Counted from the stretch's first letter, positions 43,318 to 52,760 are shown. The stretch: 64,000 nt of DNA from Acidobacteriota bacterium (GCA_009840635.1 VXNL01000071.1:1-64000); one strand, 5' to 3'. The notes: generated from the letters alone by a model not told the origin. Translations and numbers: made by a program.

Positions 43318-44507
43318 CCACCGAAGCGAGCGCTCCGCTCGTCCGCCGTATCCGCCGCCCGGACTGGCCGGAGGACCGCGAGGTGGTGCTGGTCGGCACC
43401 GCGCACATCTCTCCGGACTCGCTCCGGCTCGTCCGGGAAACCATCGAGCGCGAGCGGCCCGATGGGGTGTGCATCGAACTGGACGAGGCCCGCTACGAGG
43501 CGCTCATGGATCCGGCGGCCATCGAGCGGCTCGACCTCAGACAGGTGGTCCGCGAGCGGAGGCTGCTGCCGCTGCTCGCCTCGGTGGCGCTCGGCGCCTG
43601 GCAGGCGAGGATGGGTCTCCGGCTCGGGGTCGAGCCGGGCGCCGAACTGAAGGAGGCGGCGCGCACGGCCAAAGACGTGGACGCGGAGGTCCATCTCGTG
43701 GACCGGCAGGTCCGGACGACGCTGCTGCGGGTCTGGCGGCGGGCCAGCTTCTGGCAGCGGGTGAAGCTGCTCGCCATCGGGCTCGAGTCGGGAAGCGCCG
43801 ACGAGCCCACGAAAGAGGACATCGAGGAGCTGCTTTCGGGGGACGTGGTCTCGCGGCTGGTCAACGAACTGGGCGAGGCGTTCCCGACCCTGAAGGAGGT
43901 CGTCATCGACGAGCGCGACACCTGGATCGGGGAGGCGGTAAAGGCGGTTCCGGGGGGCCGGCTGGTGGTCGTTATCGGCGCCGGGCACCTCGACGGCGTC
44001 GAACGGACGCTGTTGATGGAGGAAGCGGTCTCCACCGAGCCGCTGGCCGAGATCCCGCCTCCGGGCCGGATGGGCCGGATCATCGGGTTCGCCATTCCGG
44101 CGGTCATCCTGGGCGCGCTCGCCTGGACCTGGGCGGTGCGCGGGGCCGACGCCGCCTCCGAGGGGGCGCTCTTCTGGGTCGCGGTGAACTCGATCCCGGC
44201 GGCGATCGGCGCAGCGCTGGCGCTCGCGCATCCGCTCACCATCCTGGCGGCGTTCCTGAGCGCGCCGTTCACCAGCCTGACGCCGGTGGTGGGGACCGGC
44301 TACGTCACCGCGTTCGTGCAGGCGTGGGTGCGGCCGCCGCGGGTGTTCGAACTGCGGGAACTGAAGGCGGACGCGCTGGTCGCCCGGCGCTGGTTCCGGA
44401 ACCGGGCGCTCAAGATCGCGCTGGCGCTGATCCTGCCCACCATCGGGAGCATCTTCGGGACGTTCGTGGGGGGGTCGCGGCTGATCAGCGGGGCGCTCGG
44501 CGGGTAG
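43314..44507 (+). CDS. TraB/PrgY/GumN-family membrane protein
   Basis: This 397-residue protein has a TraB domain: VVLVGTAHISPDSL, VCIELDEARYEALM, VVIGAGHLDGVERTLL, with the conserved GxxH/GAGH and EL/E residues. After residue about 230 it carries three to four membrane helices, then a short cytoplasmic end. The family, which includes PrgY and TraB, is thought to be protease-like with signal-peptide- or pheromone-linked roles, but the mechanism is not established. It overlaps the RES toxin gene by 4 bp, an odd link that may simply reflect an insertion of the toxin-antitoxin pair upstream of traB. The gap to the symporter is 147 bases and holds only repeats. Confidence 0.85.
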   Translation: MTTEASAPLVRRIRRPDWPEDREVVLVGTAHISPDSLRLVRETIERERPDGVCIELDEARYEALMDPAAIERLDLRQVVRERRLLPLLASVALGAWQARMGLRLGVEPGAELKEAARTAKDVDAEVHLVDRQVRTTLLRVWRRASFWQRVKLLAIGLESGSADEPTKEDIEELLSGDVVSRLVNELGEAFPTLKEVVIDERDTWIGEAVKAVPGGRLVVVIGAGHLDGVERTLLMEEAVSTEPLAEIPPPGRMGRIIGFAIPAVILGALAWTWAVRGADAASEGALFWVAVNSIPAAIGAALALAHPLTILAAFLSAPFTSLTPVVGTGYVTAFVQAWVRPPRVFELRELKADALVARRWFRNRALKIALALILPTIGSIFGTFVGGSRLISGALGG

Positions 44508-44588
44508 GTCGGCGCTGCAGGGCGACGGGACGTAGCGCGATCGCTCCCCTGCGGGCCGCGTGCGTTTCGCCTCCCTGCGGTCGGCGAT

Positions 44589-44605
44589 GCCGGCCGGAGG
44601 CCGGC
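44589..44605 (-). repeat. Dispersed hairpin element, reverse-orientation partial copy 5
   Basis: A perfect hairpin GCCGGCC, GGA, GGCCGGC lies in the 147-base gap between the TraB-family gene and the symporter. On the minus strand it is preceded by GGAGC and followed by ATCGCCGACC, as a truncated form of the element. No second stem is clear. No gene or promoter is recognised in the gap. Confidence 0.5.
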
Positions 44606-44654
44606 GCTCCGAGGTCGGCGTTTCAAGCCGTCTGCCACACAATCCCCGCGCCGC

Positions 44655-46277
44655 GTGCCGCTCTCCACCACCGACCTGGTCACCTTCGTCCTGTTCCTCG
44701 GGGCGGTCATCTTCGTCTCGCTGCGGGCTTCGCGGGGCAGGCGCAGCGCGGAGGGGTACTTCCTCGCGGGCCGGAACCTCGGCGGCTGGGCCATCGGGAT
44801 GTCGCTGGTGGCGACCAACATCTCCACGGAGCACTTCGTGGGGATGTCCGGGTCGGCGGCGACCGACATAGGCCTCGCCATCGCCAGCTACGAGTGGACC
44901 GCGGCGGTGGCGCTCATCATCATCGGCTGGTTCCTGCTGCCCCGCTACCTGAAGAGCGGCGTCTTCACGATGCCGGAGTTTCTCGAGCGGCGCTACGACC
45001 GGGGCGCCCGGACCATCCTCGCCGCGCTGCTTACCGCGGCTACCGTCTTTGTCGCGATGGCGACCGTGCTCTACGCCGGCGCGGTGGCCCTGAACGCCAT
45101 CTTCCTGCTGCCCGAGCTGCTCGGCGGTTTCTTCGGCCTCTCCCCGGACGCCGCGGAGCTCGCCGCCACGCTGCTCGGGGTGTGGGGCATCGGCCTGCTG
45201 GCGAGCGTCTACACCATCTACGGCGGCCTGCGGGCGGTGGTCTGGTCCGACTTCATCCAGGGGATCGCGATCCTCGCCGGCGGCGGGATGGTGCTCTGGC
45301 TCGGCTTCTCGACGCTCGGCGGGGACGACGGCGTGCTCGCCGGAGCGGCGCGGTTCCTCGCGGAGAACCAGGACCGGCTGCACACGGTGCTCCCGGCCGA
45401 CCACCCCGAGGTGCCCTGGACCGCCGTCTTCGTGGGCGGCCTCTGGATCGCGCAGTTCTTCTACTGGGGGGTGAACCAGTTCATCATCCAGCGCACCCTG
45501 GCGGCCAGGAGCCTCGCCGAGGGGCAGCGGGGCACCATCTTCGGCGCCTGGCTCAAGATCCTGGTGCCGTTCCTGATCTGCTTCCCCGGGATTCTGGCGG
45601 TCCAGCTGTACGGGGACCAGATCGTCCACCCCGACCAGGCCTACCCCGTGCTGGTCCGGGAACTCCTGCCGCCGGCGCTCCGCGGCGTGCTGCTCGCCGC
45701 ACTCGCCGGGGCGATCATGAGCTCGTTCAACTCGATGCTGAACTCGGCCTCCACGATGTACGCGCTCGACGTGCACGGCCGGCTCTTCGGCCGGAGGCGG
45801 AAGCCGGACGAGGATCCGGACGCCTCATCGGTCCGGGTGGCGCGGGTCGCCTCGACCGTGTTCGTGATCGCCGCGTGTCTCTGGGCGCCCCTGATCGGCG
45901 GGTTTCCGGGGGTATTCCGCTACATCCAGACCGTGTGGGGCTTCGTGACGCCGGGGATCGTGGCGGTGTTCTTCGCCGGCGTGGTCTCGAAGCGGGTGCC
46001 CGCCTTCGCCGCCCGTGCCGGCCTGCTGGCGGGCATTCCGATCTATGCCGTCCTTCGCCTCGGCTGGCCGGAGACCGCCTTCCTCCACCACATGGGGATC
46101 AGCTTCCTCGTCCTGGTCGCCGGGCTCGCACTCGCCGCCTGGCGCCGGCCGCGGACGGAGATCACGGAGCCGCCCGCCCCGGTCACCGGTGTGGACCTCA
46201 CGCCGCTGCCCGGGGTGTACTGGAAGGGTGGGCTCGCGCTGGCGACGATCGCCGCGATCTACCTGATCTTTCCGTGA
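44655..46277 (+). CDS. Sodium:solute symporter (SSS family)
   Basis: This 540-residue transporter has thirteen to fourteen membrane segments. SSS features are SAEGYFLAGRNLGGWAIGMSLVATNIS near the N-terminus, TIYGGLRAVVWSDFIQG in the middle, and a late LAALAGAIMSSFNSMLNSASTMYALD. It is close in look to SGLT-like sugar symporters. Sodium would drive import of a sugar, vitamin or organic acid; the substrate is not certain. The start is GTG 44655. The 147 bases before it hold the hairpin copy just described. The stop is 11 bases from the end of the convergent PEP-binding protein gene. Confidence 0.9.
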   Translation: MPLSTTDLVTFVLFLGAVIFVSLRASRGRRSAEGYFLAGRNLGGWAIGMSLVATNISTEHFVGMSGSAATDIGLAIASYEWTAAVALIIIGWFLLPRYLKSGVFTMPEFLERRYDRGARTILAALLTAATVFVAMATVLYAGAVALNAIFLLPELLGGFFGLSPDAAELAATLLGVWGIGLLASVYTIYGGLRAVVWSDFIQGIAILAGGGMVLWLGFSTLGGDDGVLAGAARFLAENQDRLHTVLPADHPEVPWTAVFVGGLWIAQFFYWGVNQFIIQRTLAARSLAEGQRGTIFGAWLKILVPFLICFPGILAVQLYGDQIVHPDQAYPVLVRELLPPALRGVLLAALAGAIMSSFNSMLNSASTMYALDVHGRLFGRRRKPDEDPDASSVRVARVASTVFVIAACLWAPLIGGFPGVFRYIQTVWGFVTPGIVAVFFAGVVSKRVPAFAARAGLLAGIPIYAVLRLGWPETAFLHHMGISFLVLVAGLALAAWRRPRTEITEPPAPVTGVDLTPLPGVYWKGGLALATIAAIYLIFP

Positions 46278-46288
46278 GGCGGTGAACC

Positions 46289-49258
46289 TCAGCCGTCTGC
46301 CTGGGCGGGCGCCGGCTTCAGGATCCAGCCGTCGCCGCGGCTTCCCTGCATCCGGACGCTCAGCGGAGCTTCAAGGCGCAGGTGACGGACGGGGCCGCTC
46401 TCCCAGGCGGCGGGCTGGCTCCCCAGCCAATCCCAGTCGAGGATGCCGTCGCCCCGCTCGGGATTCACGGTGAAGTACCCGATTCCGTTCGAGACCAGGT
46501 TCTCGAAGAAGTGGGTGCCCTGCGAAGGCGTCACGACCAGGTCCCGGAACCCGGCCTCCACGATGACCCGGGCGCCGCTCACCTGCTCCCAGGTCACCGG
46601 GATCCCGAGGAAGCGGTCCCTGGAGCCCCAGCGGCCCACCCCGATGAGCGCGTAGGGACGGCCCTCCCGCTGGAGGAGGCTGTTGCAGCGGGCGACATCG
46701 CGGGCCACCTCCCGGCTCCTCAGGCGGTCGTAGGTCTCCCGGTGCACCACCACGAGGTCATGGAGTCCGTCGATCTGACCGTGACCGAGCACTTGGGAAC
46801 TCCGGCAGAGGACGCCGTCCCCGCTCGCCACCGCGATCTCCTCCGCCGGAGGCGGTTCCCGGGTCTGCTGGAGGCGGCGCAACTGGACGAATCCGAATTC
46901 GCGGGGGCTCCCGCGCGGCACCGAGAGGTTGGCGGCGAACTCCAGCTCCACCGGAGCGCGGCAGGCCTCTTCGCCCAGTTCGAGGAGCTCGGTGAGGATG
47001 CCCGCGAGCGGGAAAACGTCCGGCATCTTGAGCAGCGGCGCGAGGGTGAGCAGCCGGCTCCCCGGTCGCGAGATGCCGTCGTAGAGAGTGCCCGAGTCCT
47101 TCGACCAGGTGGAGGCGAGCAGCCCCAGCACCCCGTCGGCCTCGGCGTCGGCGAGCGAACTGTTCAGGAGCGGCGGCAGGCCTCCGCCGCCGTCCGATGA
47201 CCCGGCTTCTAGATCCACGGCGAGGAACTCGCTCTGCGAGTTGCGCCAGGCGTCCTGGCCGCTCTGGTGACCGAGGCGGTGCTGGGGATGGCGGGGCGAG
47301 AACCGGACTGCCGGCCCGCCGCTCGTGATCGCCTCGCCCAACCCGAGCCCGACGGTCGCGATTCCGTCCCCGGACTGGAGCGGCGCGGTCGGATAGAAGT
47401 TCTGCGAGCGCGCGGTTCCGGCGATGTCCGGATAGAAGCGGCGCCCGTGGGGAAGACCCACCACCCGCTGGAGAATCACCGCCATCTTCTCTTCCTCCTG
47501 GCGGTACGGAGTGCTGTCGAGAAAGCTCCGGACCCGCGGCAGGAACAGCGAGGCGTACACCTGCTTGATCGCCCGGGCCAGGGCGTCGAGACGTTCCCGC
47601 GCGGTCTCCTCCTGGTTCGCGACCAGAACGGTCTCGTAGACGCCGGAAAAGGGCTGGTAGGGCGAGTCTTCCAGCAGGCTCGAGGAGCGGACCGCCAGCG
47701 GATACCGCACGTTTTCCTGGAACCGGCGGAGATCCCACCACGCCTCCTCGGGGAACCGCGCCTGGTCGAACCGCTTCCGTAGCTCCGCCTCGCTCGAGAC
47801 CTCGAGGGCGAACGGCAGAAGATTGTTCTCCTCCATGAACCGGTCGAAGATGCCGGTGGCGAGGACGACCGCCTGTGGAACTGCGACGACCGTGTTGGGA
47901 TAGCGCTCCTGGATTCCCGAGCGGGCGAGCACCGAGTTGGTGAACGCCAAGCCGCGCGCCTTCCCGCCCACCGATCCGCTGCCGATGCGGAGGAAGCTCG
48001 CGTCGGGGTCGAACCCGTCCCGCGGGAAGTCCGCCACCACCGAGCGGCTCCGCTCCTGCCGGCGCTTCGCGAGGCGCGTCGCCACGTCGCGGCCGATGTG
48101 GTCCCCGGGCCCGTAGTCGGAGATCCGCACGTCGCGCAGCCGGCGCGCGAGCTCCAGTTCGCCGCGCGCCATCAGCCAGTGGGAGATCTCGTTCCGCCGC
48201 GCGGACTCGAGGATCGCCTCGTGCGGGACGTCGGGGAGCATGCGTTCGAAGGAATCGAGGTCCTCGGCGCGCGCGACCTCGGTCCCGTCGGGCATCCGGA
48301 AGACGAAGTCGCCGAAGTGGAAGCGGTCCCGCATCAGGTTCCGGATCTGGCGCAGCAGGTCCCGGGAACCCTTCAGGAGGAAGTCGGCGCCCACGCTCCG
48401 CGCGAGCGCTTCATTCTCCGGACGGCGGGAGTGGAGGATCGCCGGAATGTCCGGCCGCACCTGGCGCATCGCGGCGACGAACCGCTCGCCCGCCTGCGGA
48501 TCGGGCCGGCCGCCCCGGGGGAACTCGACGTCCGAGATCACCCCGAGGATCTGGTCCCGGTAGGCGTCGAAGAAATCCCACGCTTCTTCGTAGCGGTCGC
48601 AAAGCAGGATCTTGGGCCGCCGCCGGATGCGGTCGAACTTCTCCGTGAGGCTCAGCCCTTCCGGGATCAGTTTCCGGGTCTGTTCGAAGACCGCCTGGTA
48701 CACCACCGGCAGGAAGGACGAGTAGTAGCGGATGCTGTCCTCGATGAGCAGGATGGCGGGGACACCGAGCCGGCCGGTGTCCTGCGGCGCGTTCCGGCGG
48801 TCCTCGATCTGCTTCACGATCGCGAGGAAGATCCCGACGTCCCCCTGCCACACGAAGGGCTTCTCGAGATCCTGGCCGTGGTGACGCGCCAGGTATTCGC
48901 GCACGGTGCGGGTGTCGTAGCCGAAGAGCGTGACCGGGGTCTCGCACCCCGCGTGGCGGAGGCGGTGCGCGAACGTCCCGATGTCCATGTCCCCGAGGTC
49001 CGGCGACGCGATCACGAGCTGGAAACGGTCGGGCATCCGGGCGATGCGTTCGAGCGCCTCGTCGCCGGATTCCACCTGGATCACGCCGGGGAGGGTCCGC
49101 AGGTTCAGGTCGAGAAACCCGGAAAGGACCCGGTCGTCGAGCTGGCCGTCCTCGGCGAGGATGAACGAGTCGTAGTGACTCAGCACGAAGAGGACGTCGT
49201 GGATCTGGAAGCCGACGAGGTCCGCGAAGGCCGGTGACAGGGCGCCGTGGAGCGGCAT
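46289..49258 (-). CDS. Receiver-domain protein with PEP/pyruvate-binding (PPDK N-terminal) domain
   Basis: This 989-residue cytoplasmic protein begins with two receiver-like domains: residues about 15-130 (VLFVLSHYDSFIL, LVIASPDLGDMD) and about 165-310 (VPAILLIEDSIRYYSSFLP, SDVEFPRGGRP, SRRPENEALARSVGADFLLKGS). A coiled stretch is followed by an ATP-grasp-like PEP/pyruvate-binding domain from residue 428 (GSGSVGGKARGLAF, RYPLAVRSSSLLEDSP, GVYETVLV). The phospho-histidine swivelling domain of true PEP synthase (GGxTSHAA) is absent, so phosphoryl transfer by the usual route is not expected. The role may be sensing or regulation of energy metabolism. AGGAATTC precedes the ATG. Confidence 0.78.
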   Translation of the reverse strand: MPLHGALSPAFADLVGFQIHDVLFVLSHYDSFILAEDGQLDDRVLSGFLDLNLRTLPGVIQVESGDEALERIARMPDRFQLVIASPDLGDMDIGTFAHRLRHAGCETPVTLFGYDTRTVREYLARHHGQDLEKPFVWQGDVGIFLAIVKQIEDRRNAPQDTGRLGVPAILLIEDSIRYYSSFLPVVYQAVFEQTRKLIPEGLSLTEKFDRIRRRPKILLCDRYEEAWDFFDAYRDQILGVISDVEFPRGGRPDPQAGERFVAAMRQVRPDIPAILHSRRPENEALARSVGADFLLKGSRDLLRQIRNLMRDRFHFGDFVFRMPDGTEVARAEDLDSFERMLPDVPHEAILESARRNEISHWLMARGELELARRLRDVRISDYGPGDHIGRDVATRLAKRRQERSRSVVADFPRDGFDPDASFLRIGSGSVGGKARGLAFTNSVLARSGIQERYPNTVVAVPQAVVLATGIFDRFMEENNLLPFALEVSSEAELRKRFDQARFPEEAWWDLRRFQENVRYPLAVRSSSLLEDSPYQPFSGVYETVLVANQEETARERLDALARAIKQVYASLFLPRVRSFLDSTPYRQEEEKMAVILQRVVGLPHGRRFYPDIAGTARSQNFYPTAPLQSGDGIATVGLGLGEAITSGGPAVRFSPRHPQHRLGHQSGQDAWRNSQSEFLAVDLEAGSSDGGGGLPPLLNSSLADAEADGVLGLLASTWSKDSGTLYDGISRPGSRLLTLAPLLKMPDVFPLAGILTELLELGEEACRAPVELEFAANLSVPRGSPREFGFVQLRRLQQTREPPPAEEIAVASGDGVLCRSSQVLGHGQIDGLHDLVVVHRETYDRLRSREVARDVARCNSLLQREGRPYALIGVGRWGSRDRFLGIPVTWEQVSGARVIVEAGFRDLVVTPSQGTHFFENLVSNGIGYFTVNPERGDGILDWDWLGSQPAAWESGPVRHLRLEAPLSVRMQGSRGDGWILKPAPAQADG

Positions 49259-49350
49259 GAATTCCTAGTTTGTCACCCGAGTCGGGCGCGTTCGGAGTTC
49301 GCCCAAAGCGCGAATCGCAAAAAACACAAGCAATCCCGGCGCTTCAGCCC

Positions 49351-49356
49351 TACAAT
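49351..49356 (+). promoter_or_regulatory. Possible -10 hexamer of gdhA
   Basis: TACAAT stands 26 bases upstream of the gdhA start, in a short AT-rich stretch within the 124-base divergent gap. No convincing -35 hexamer is seen at 17 bases spacing. Confidence 0.25.
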
Positions 49357-49382
49357 CCGCGCCCAAATTCGCCGGAGGCGCC

Positions 49383-50741
49383 ATGAGCTATATCGAGTCT
49401 GTCCTGAACCAGGTTGCGGCGCGGAACCCGAACGAGCCCGAATTCAACCAGGCCGTCCGGGAGGTGATCGAGTCGGTGGCCGTCGTCATCGACCGGCACC
49501 CCGAGTACCGCGCGGCGCGGGTCCTCGACCGCATGGTCGAGCCGGAGCGCCTGGTCCAGTTCCGGGTCCCCTGGATCGACGACGCGGGCGAGGTCCAGGT
49601 GAACCGGGGCTTCCGGATCGAGATGAACAGCGCGATCGGGCCCTACAAGGGCGGACTCCGCTTCCATCCCTCGGTCAACGCCTCCATCCTCAAGTTCCTC
49701 GCCTTCGAGCAGGTGTTCAAGAACTCGCTGACCACGCTGCCGCTCGGCGGCGGCAAGGGCGGCTCGGACTTCGATCCCAAGGGCAAGAGCGACGCCGAGG
49801 TGATGCGCTTCTGCCAGTCGTTCATGACCGAGCTGCAGCGCCACATCGGTCCCTACACCGACGTCCCGGCCGGGGACATCGGGGTCGGCGGCCGGGAGAT
49901 CGGCTTCCTCTTCGGCCAGTACAAGCGCCTCGCCAACGAGTTCACCGGGACGCTGACCGGGAAGAGCCCCGGGTGGGGCGGCTCATTGATCCGGCCCGAG
50001 GCCACCGGCTACGGGGCCGTCTACTTCGCCCAGGAGATGCTCAACACCCGGAACGACGGACTCAAGGGGAAGACCTGTCTCGTCTCGGGGAGTGGCAACG
50101 TGGCCCAGTTCACCGTGGAGAAGCTGAACGATCTCGAGGCCAAGGCCGTGACGCTCTCCGATTCGTCGGGCTTCGTCCACGATCCCGCCGGAATCGACGC
50201 CGAGAAGCTCGCCTGGGTCATGGAGCTGAAGAACGTGCGGCGCGGCCGGATCCGGGAGTACGCCGAGAAGTTCCCGGGCGTCAGCTACCACGAATCCGAT
50301 CCGGGCGCCGACCACAACCCGCTCTGGGCGATCCCCGCCGAGTGCGCGTTCCCGAGCGCCACCGAGAACGAGGTCAGCGCCCGGGACGCCGCGAACCTGC
50401 TGGCGAACGGCTGTTTCGTGATCTCCGAGGGCGCCAACATGCCGTCGGTGCCGGATGCGGTGGACCAGTTCGTGGCCGCCGGGATCCTCTACGGGCCGGG
50501 GAAGGCCGCGAACGCCGGCGGCGTCGCGGTCTCCGGGCTCGAGATGGCCCAGAACATCGGGATGATCCAGTGGAAGCGGGAGGTGGTGGACCACCGGCTG
50601 GCCGACATCATGTTCGAGGTCCACGACGCCTGCATCAAGGCGTCGGAGCGGTTCGACGCGGTCGGCAACTACGTGGTGGGCGCCAACATCGCCGGGTTCT
50701 TCAAGGTCGCCGACGCCATGATGGACCAGGGGGTCGTGTAG
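49383..50741 (+). CDS. gdhA: Glutamate dehydrogenase, NADP-type family I
   Basis: This 452-residue hexameric enzyme interconverts 2-oxoglutarate plus ammonium and glutamate. The active-site lysines are in GPYKGGLRFHPSVN (near residue 88) and LPLGGGKGGSDFDPKGKS (near 125), with a catalytic-type Asp in PAGDIGVGGREIG. The Rossmann site is LVSGSGNVAQFTVEKL, with Ser after the loop (SDSSG) suggesting NADP(H) preference, an inference. The length matches the short bacterial GDH. GGAGGCGCC precedes the ATG. An 11-bp inverted repeat begins at the stop codon, then a double-hairpin element. Confidence 0.95.
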   Translation: MSYIESVLNQVAARNPNEPEFNQAVREVIESVAVVIDRHPEYRAARVLDRMVEPERLVQFRVPWIDDAGEVQVNRGFRIEMNSAIGPYKGGLRFHPSVNASILKFLAFEQVFKNSLTTLPLGGGKGGSDFDPKGKSDAEVMRFCQSFMTELQRHIGPYTDVPAGDIGVGGREIGFLFGQYKRLANEFTGTLTGKSPGWGGSLIRPEATGYGAVYFAQEMLNTRNDGLKGKTCLVSGSGNVAQFTVEKLNDLEAKAVTLSDSSGFVHDPAGIDAEKLAWVMELKNVRRGRIREYAEKFPGVSYHESDPGADHNPLWAIPAECAFPSATENEVSARDAANLLANGCFVISEGANMPSVPDAVDQFVAAGILYGPGKAANAGGVAVSGLEMAQNIGMIQWKREVVDHRLADIMFEVHDACIKASERFDAVGNYVVGANIAGFFKVADAMMDQGVV

Positions 50742-50774
50742 GAGTCTGCGTCGCAGAATGCGGCGCAGACTCCT
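50740..50774 (+). terminator. Long inverted repeat at the gdhA stop
   Basis: Arms of 11 bp, AGGAGTCTGCG and CGCAGACTCCT, are perfect and enclose a 13-base loop. The first arm overlaps the TAG stop. There is no following T run, so it may stop transcription in a factor-dependent way or stabilise the message. It is separate from the double-hairpin element starting 8 bases later. Confidence 0.5.
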
Positions 50775-50781
50775 CGGGAAC

Positions 50782-50821
50782 GCCGGCCTCCAGGCCGGCA
50801 CCCGCTGGCCGCAGGCCAGCG
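50782..50821 (+). repeat. Dispersed double-hairpin element, copy 6
   Basis: The first hairpin has 8-bp arms GCCGGCCT and AGGCCGGC (50782-50799). The second has 8-bp arms CGCTGGCC and GGCCAGCG around GCA (50803-50821). Both differ in base pairs from the copies at 17027 and 52797 while keeping the pairing. It lies in the convergent gap between gdhA and the DUF502 gene. Confidence 0.8.
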
Positions 50822-50895
50822 CACGGCGCTTTCTTCGCTCACCCTCACGGGCCCGCTGAAAGGACGCCCGGCGGCCGCGCCGCCCGCCGAGCGCC

Positions 50896-51606
50896 TCAGG
50901 CCGGAGGGGGAGGAGGTTCCCCGTCCAACTGCTCCTTCTGCCACTCGGGGACCACGACCCCGAGCGAGATGATCATCTGGAGGGCCTGCTGCCGGCTCAT
51001 CGAGAGCTCGATGACGTCTTCCTTGGGGAGCGTGATGACGAAGCCCGAGGTCGGGTTCGGCGTGGTAGGCACGAAGACCGCCATGACCTCCCGCTGGCCC
51101 GGCGCCGTTCCGCCGGGCTCGGGCAACGTATCGGTTCCGTTTCGCTCCGCGATGCGCTTCCGCACCCGGTGCTGTACCTCCCCGAGTTCCCCCGCCATCT
51201 GGAAGGCGATGCTGTAGACCCCGCGCCGGGGGTATTCGATCAGCACGACCTTCCCGAAGGCGTCGCCGGAGCTGAAGAGCGCCTCCAGCAACTGGCGCAC
51301 CCCGGAATAGATCCAGCGCGCCACCGGGATCCGCTGGAGCGGTTTCTCCACCACCGCCCGCAGCACCACCCGGGCGACGCCGAACTTGGTGACCCCCCAG
51401 CCGGTCAGGAACAGCACCCCGATCACCACGCCGAGCGCGGTGAGCCGCGGCTCCCAGGGGAGGGAGGGGAAGAACCAGGACTGGATGATCGAATAGATCA
51501 GCCGGCCCACCAGGAACACCGCCGCGAGCGGAATCCACACCAGGAAGCCCCGCAGCAGATAGCGGCGCAGGGATCCCCAGAGCGTCAGCTTCGCGGCCGC
51601 GGGCAT
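50896..51606 (-). CDS. DUF502-family membrane protein
   Basis: This 236-residue protein has two N-terminal membrane segments (LRGFLVWIPLAAVFLVGRLIYSI and LTALGVVIGVLFLTGWGV), then a soluble domain with the DUF502 features: RIPVARWIYSGVRQLLEAL, VVLIEYPRRGVYSIAFQMAG, EVMAVFVPTTPNPTSGFVITLPKEDVIEL. This family is widespread, of unknown function, and possibly linked to envelope stress. It is divergent from leuB with 49 bases between. It ends with a proline-rich tail. Confidence 0.88.
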   Translation of the reverse strand: MPAAAKLTLWGSLRRYLLRGFLVWIPLAAVFLVGRLIYSIIQSWFFPSLPWEPRLTALGVVIGVLFLTGWGVTKFGVARVVLRAVVEKPLQRIPVARWIYSGVRQLLEALFSSGDAFGKVVLIEYPRRGVYSIAFQMAGELGEVQHRVRKRIAERNGTDTLPEPGGTAPGQREVMAVFVPTTPNPTSGFVITLPKEDVIELSMSRQQALQMIISLGVVVPEWQKEQLDGEPPPPPA

Positions 51607-51655
51607 TTCGGGGTGAGTCTATGGCTGCTGGAGCCGTTTACCATCCCCGGCCACC

Positions 51656-52708
51656 ATGGATCTGCCCATCGTTTGTCTTCCCGGGGACGGGATCGGCCCC
51701 GACGTGGTCGCCGCGGCCGAACGCGTGCTGGAGCGGGTGGCCGAGCGCTTCGGCCACCGCCTGCACGTGGAGCGCCACGACTTCGCGGGCGTCGCCTGGG
51801 ATCGGACGGGGATGGGGTTCCCCGACGAGACCCGGGCCGCCTGTGCCGGCGCGCAAGCGATCCTGCTGGGCGCGGTCGGGGATCCGCGGCACGACGTGCT
51901 CCCTGCCGCCGAGCGTCCCGAACGGGCGCTGCTGGAACTCCGCCGGATGCTTGGCGCTTATGCGAACCTGCGGCCAATCAGGGTGATGCGGGTGCTTGAC
52001 AGCTCGCCCTTCCGGCCGGAGGCAATCGAGGGGGCGGATCTCCTCATCGTGCGCGAACTCACCGGGGGCATCTACTACGGCGAGCCGCGCGGCATCCGGG
52101 AGGAGAGCGGCCAGCGCGTGGGCATCAACACCCTCCGCTACGAAGTGCGGGAAATCGAGCGCATCGCGCGGGTGGCCTTCGAGGCCGCCGGCCGGCGCCG
52201 GGGACTGCTCCTTTCGGTGGACAAGGCGAACGTGCTCGAATCGTCGCAGCTCTGGCGCGAGGTGGTCGCGGGCCTCGCCTCCGACTATCCGGAAGTGGGC
52301 CTCGACCACATGTACGTGGACCGGGCGGCCATGGAGATCGTGCGCGATCCGCGCCAGTTCGACGTGATCCTGACCGGGAACATGTTCGGCGACATCCTGA
52401 GCGACGAGGCCTCGGTGCTCGCGGGGTCGCTCGGCCTGCTGCCGTCGGCGAGCGTAGGCGCGGGCGGCGGCCTCTACGAGCCGGTGCACGGCTCGGCGCC
52501 GGACATCGCGGGGCAGGGGATCGCGAACCCGCTCGCCGCGATCTCCTCCGCCGCGATGATGCTCGAGCTTTCCTTCGGATTGAAGGAGGAGGCCGCGGCC
52601 ATCGAGGCGGCAGTCACGGCCTGCCTGCGGGGGGACGTCCTCCCGCGCGACCTCGGCGGAACCGCCGGCACCACGGAAATCACCGACATCGTCCTGACCG
52701 CGCTGTAG
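51656..52708 (+). CDS. leuB: 3-Isopropylmalate dehydrogenase
   Basis: This 350-residue enzyme of leucine biosynthesis oxidises and decarboxylates 3-isopropylmalate to 2-oxoisocaproate with NAD+ and Mg2+/Mn2+. The N-terminal LPGDGIGPDVVAAAERVL, LLGAVGDPRHD, RELTGGIYYGEPRG (with the substrate-binding Tyr/Arg), and DKANVLESSQLWREV fit. The Mg site TGNMFGDILSDEASVL and the NAD site EPVHGSAPDIAGQGIANP are complete. It is monocistronic; the rest of the leucine pathway is not nearby. Two double-hairpin elements follow the stop within 140 bases. Confidence 0.95.
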   Translation: MDLPIVCLPGDGIGPDVVAAAERVLERVAERFGHRLHVERHDFAGVAWDRTGMGFPDETRAACAGAQAILLGAVGDPRHDVLPAAERPERALLELRRMLGAYANLRPIRVMRVLDSSPFRPEAIEGADLLIVRELTGGIYYGEPRGIREESGQRVGINTLRYEVREIERIARVAFEAAGRRRGLLLSVDKANVLESSQLWREVVAGLASDYPEVGLDHMYVDRAAMEIVRDPRQFDVILTGNMFGDILSDEASVLAGSLGLLPSASVGAGGGLYEPVHGSAPDIAGQGIANPLAAISSAAMMLELSFGLKEEAAAIEAAVTACLRGDVLPRDLGGTAGTTEITDIVLTAL

Positions 52709-52722
52709 CACCCATCGGGACC

Positions 52723-52760
52723 GCCGGTCTTCAGACCGGCACCGCCGCGCGCAGCGCGGC
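52723..52760 (+). repeat. Dispersed double-hairpin element, copy 7
   Basis: First hairpin arms GCCGGTCT and AGACCGGC (52723-52740), second hairpin arms GCCGCGC and GCGCGGC around GCA (52744-52760). It starts 15 bases after the leuB stop and is followed 48 bases later by another copy. Confidence 0.8.
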
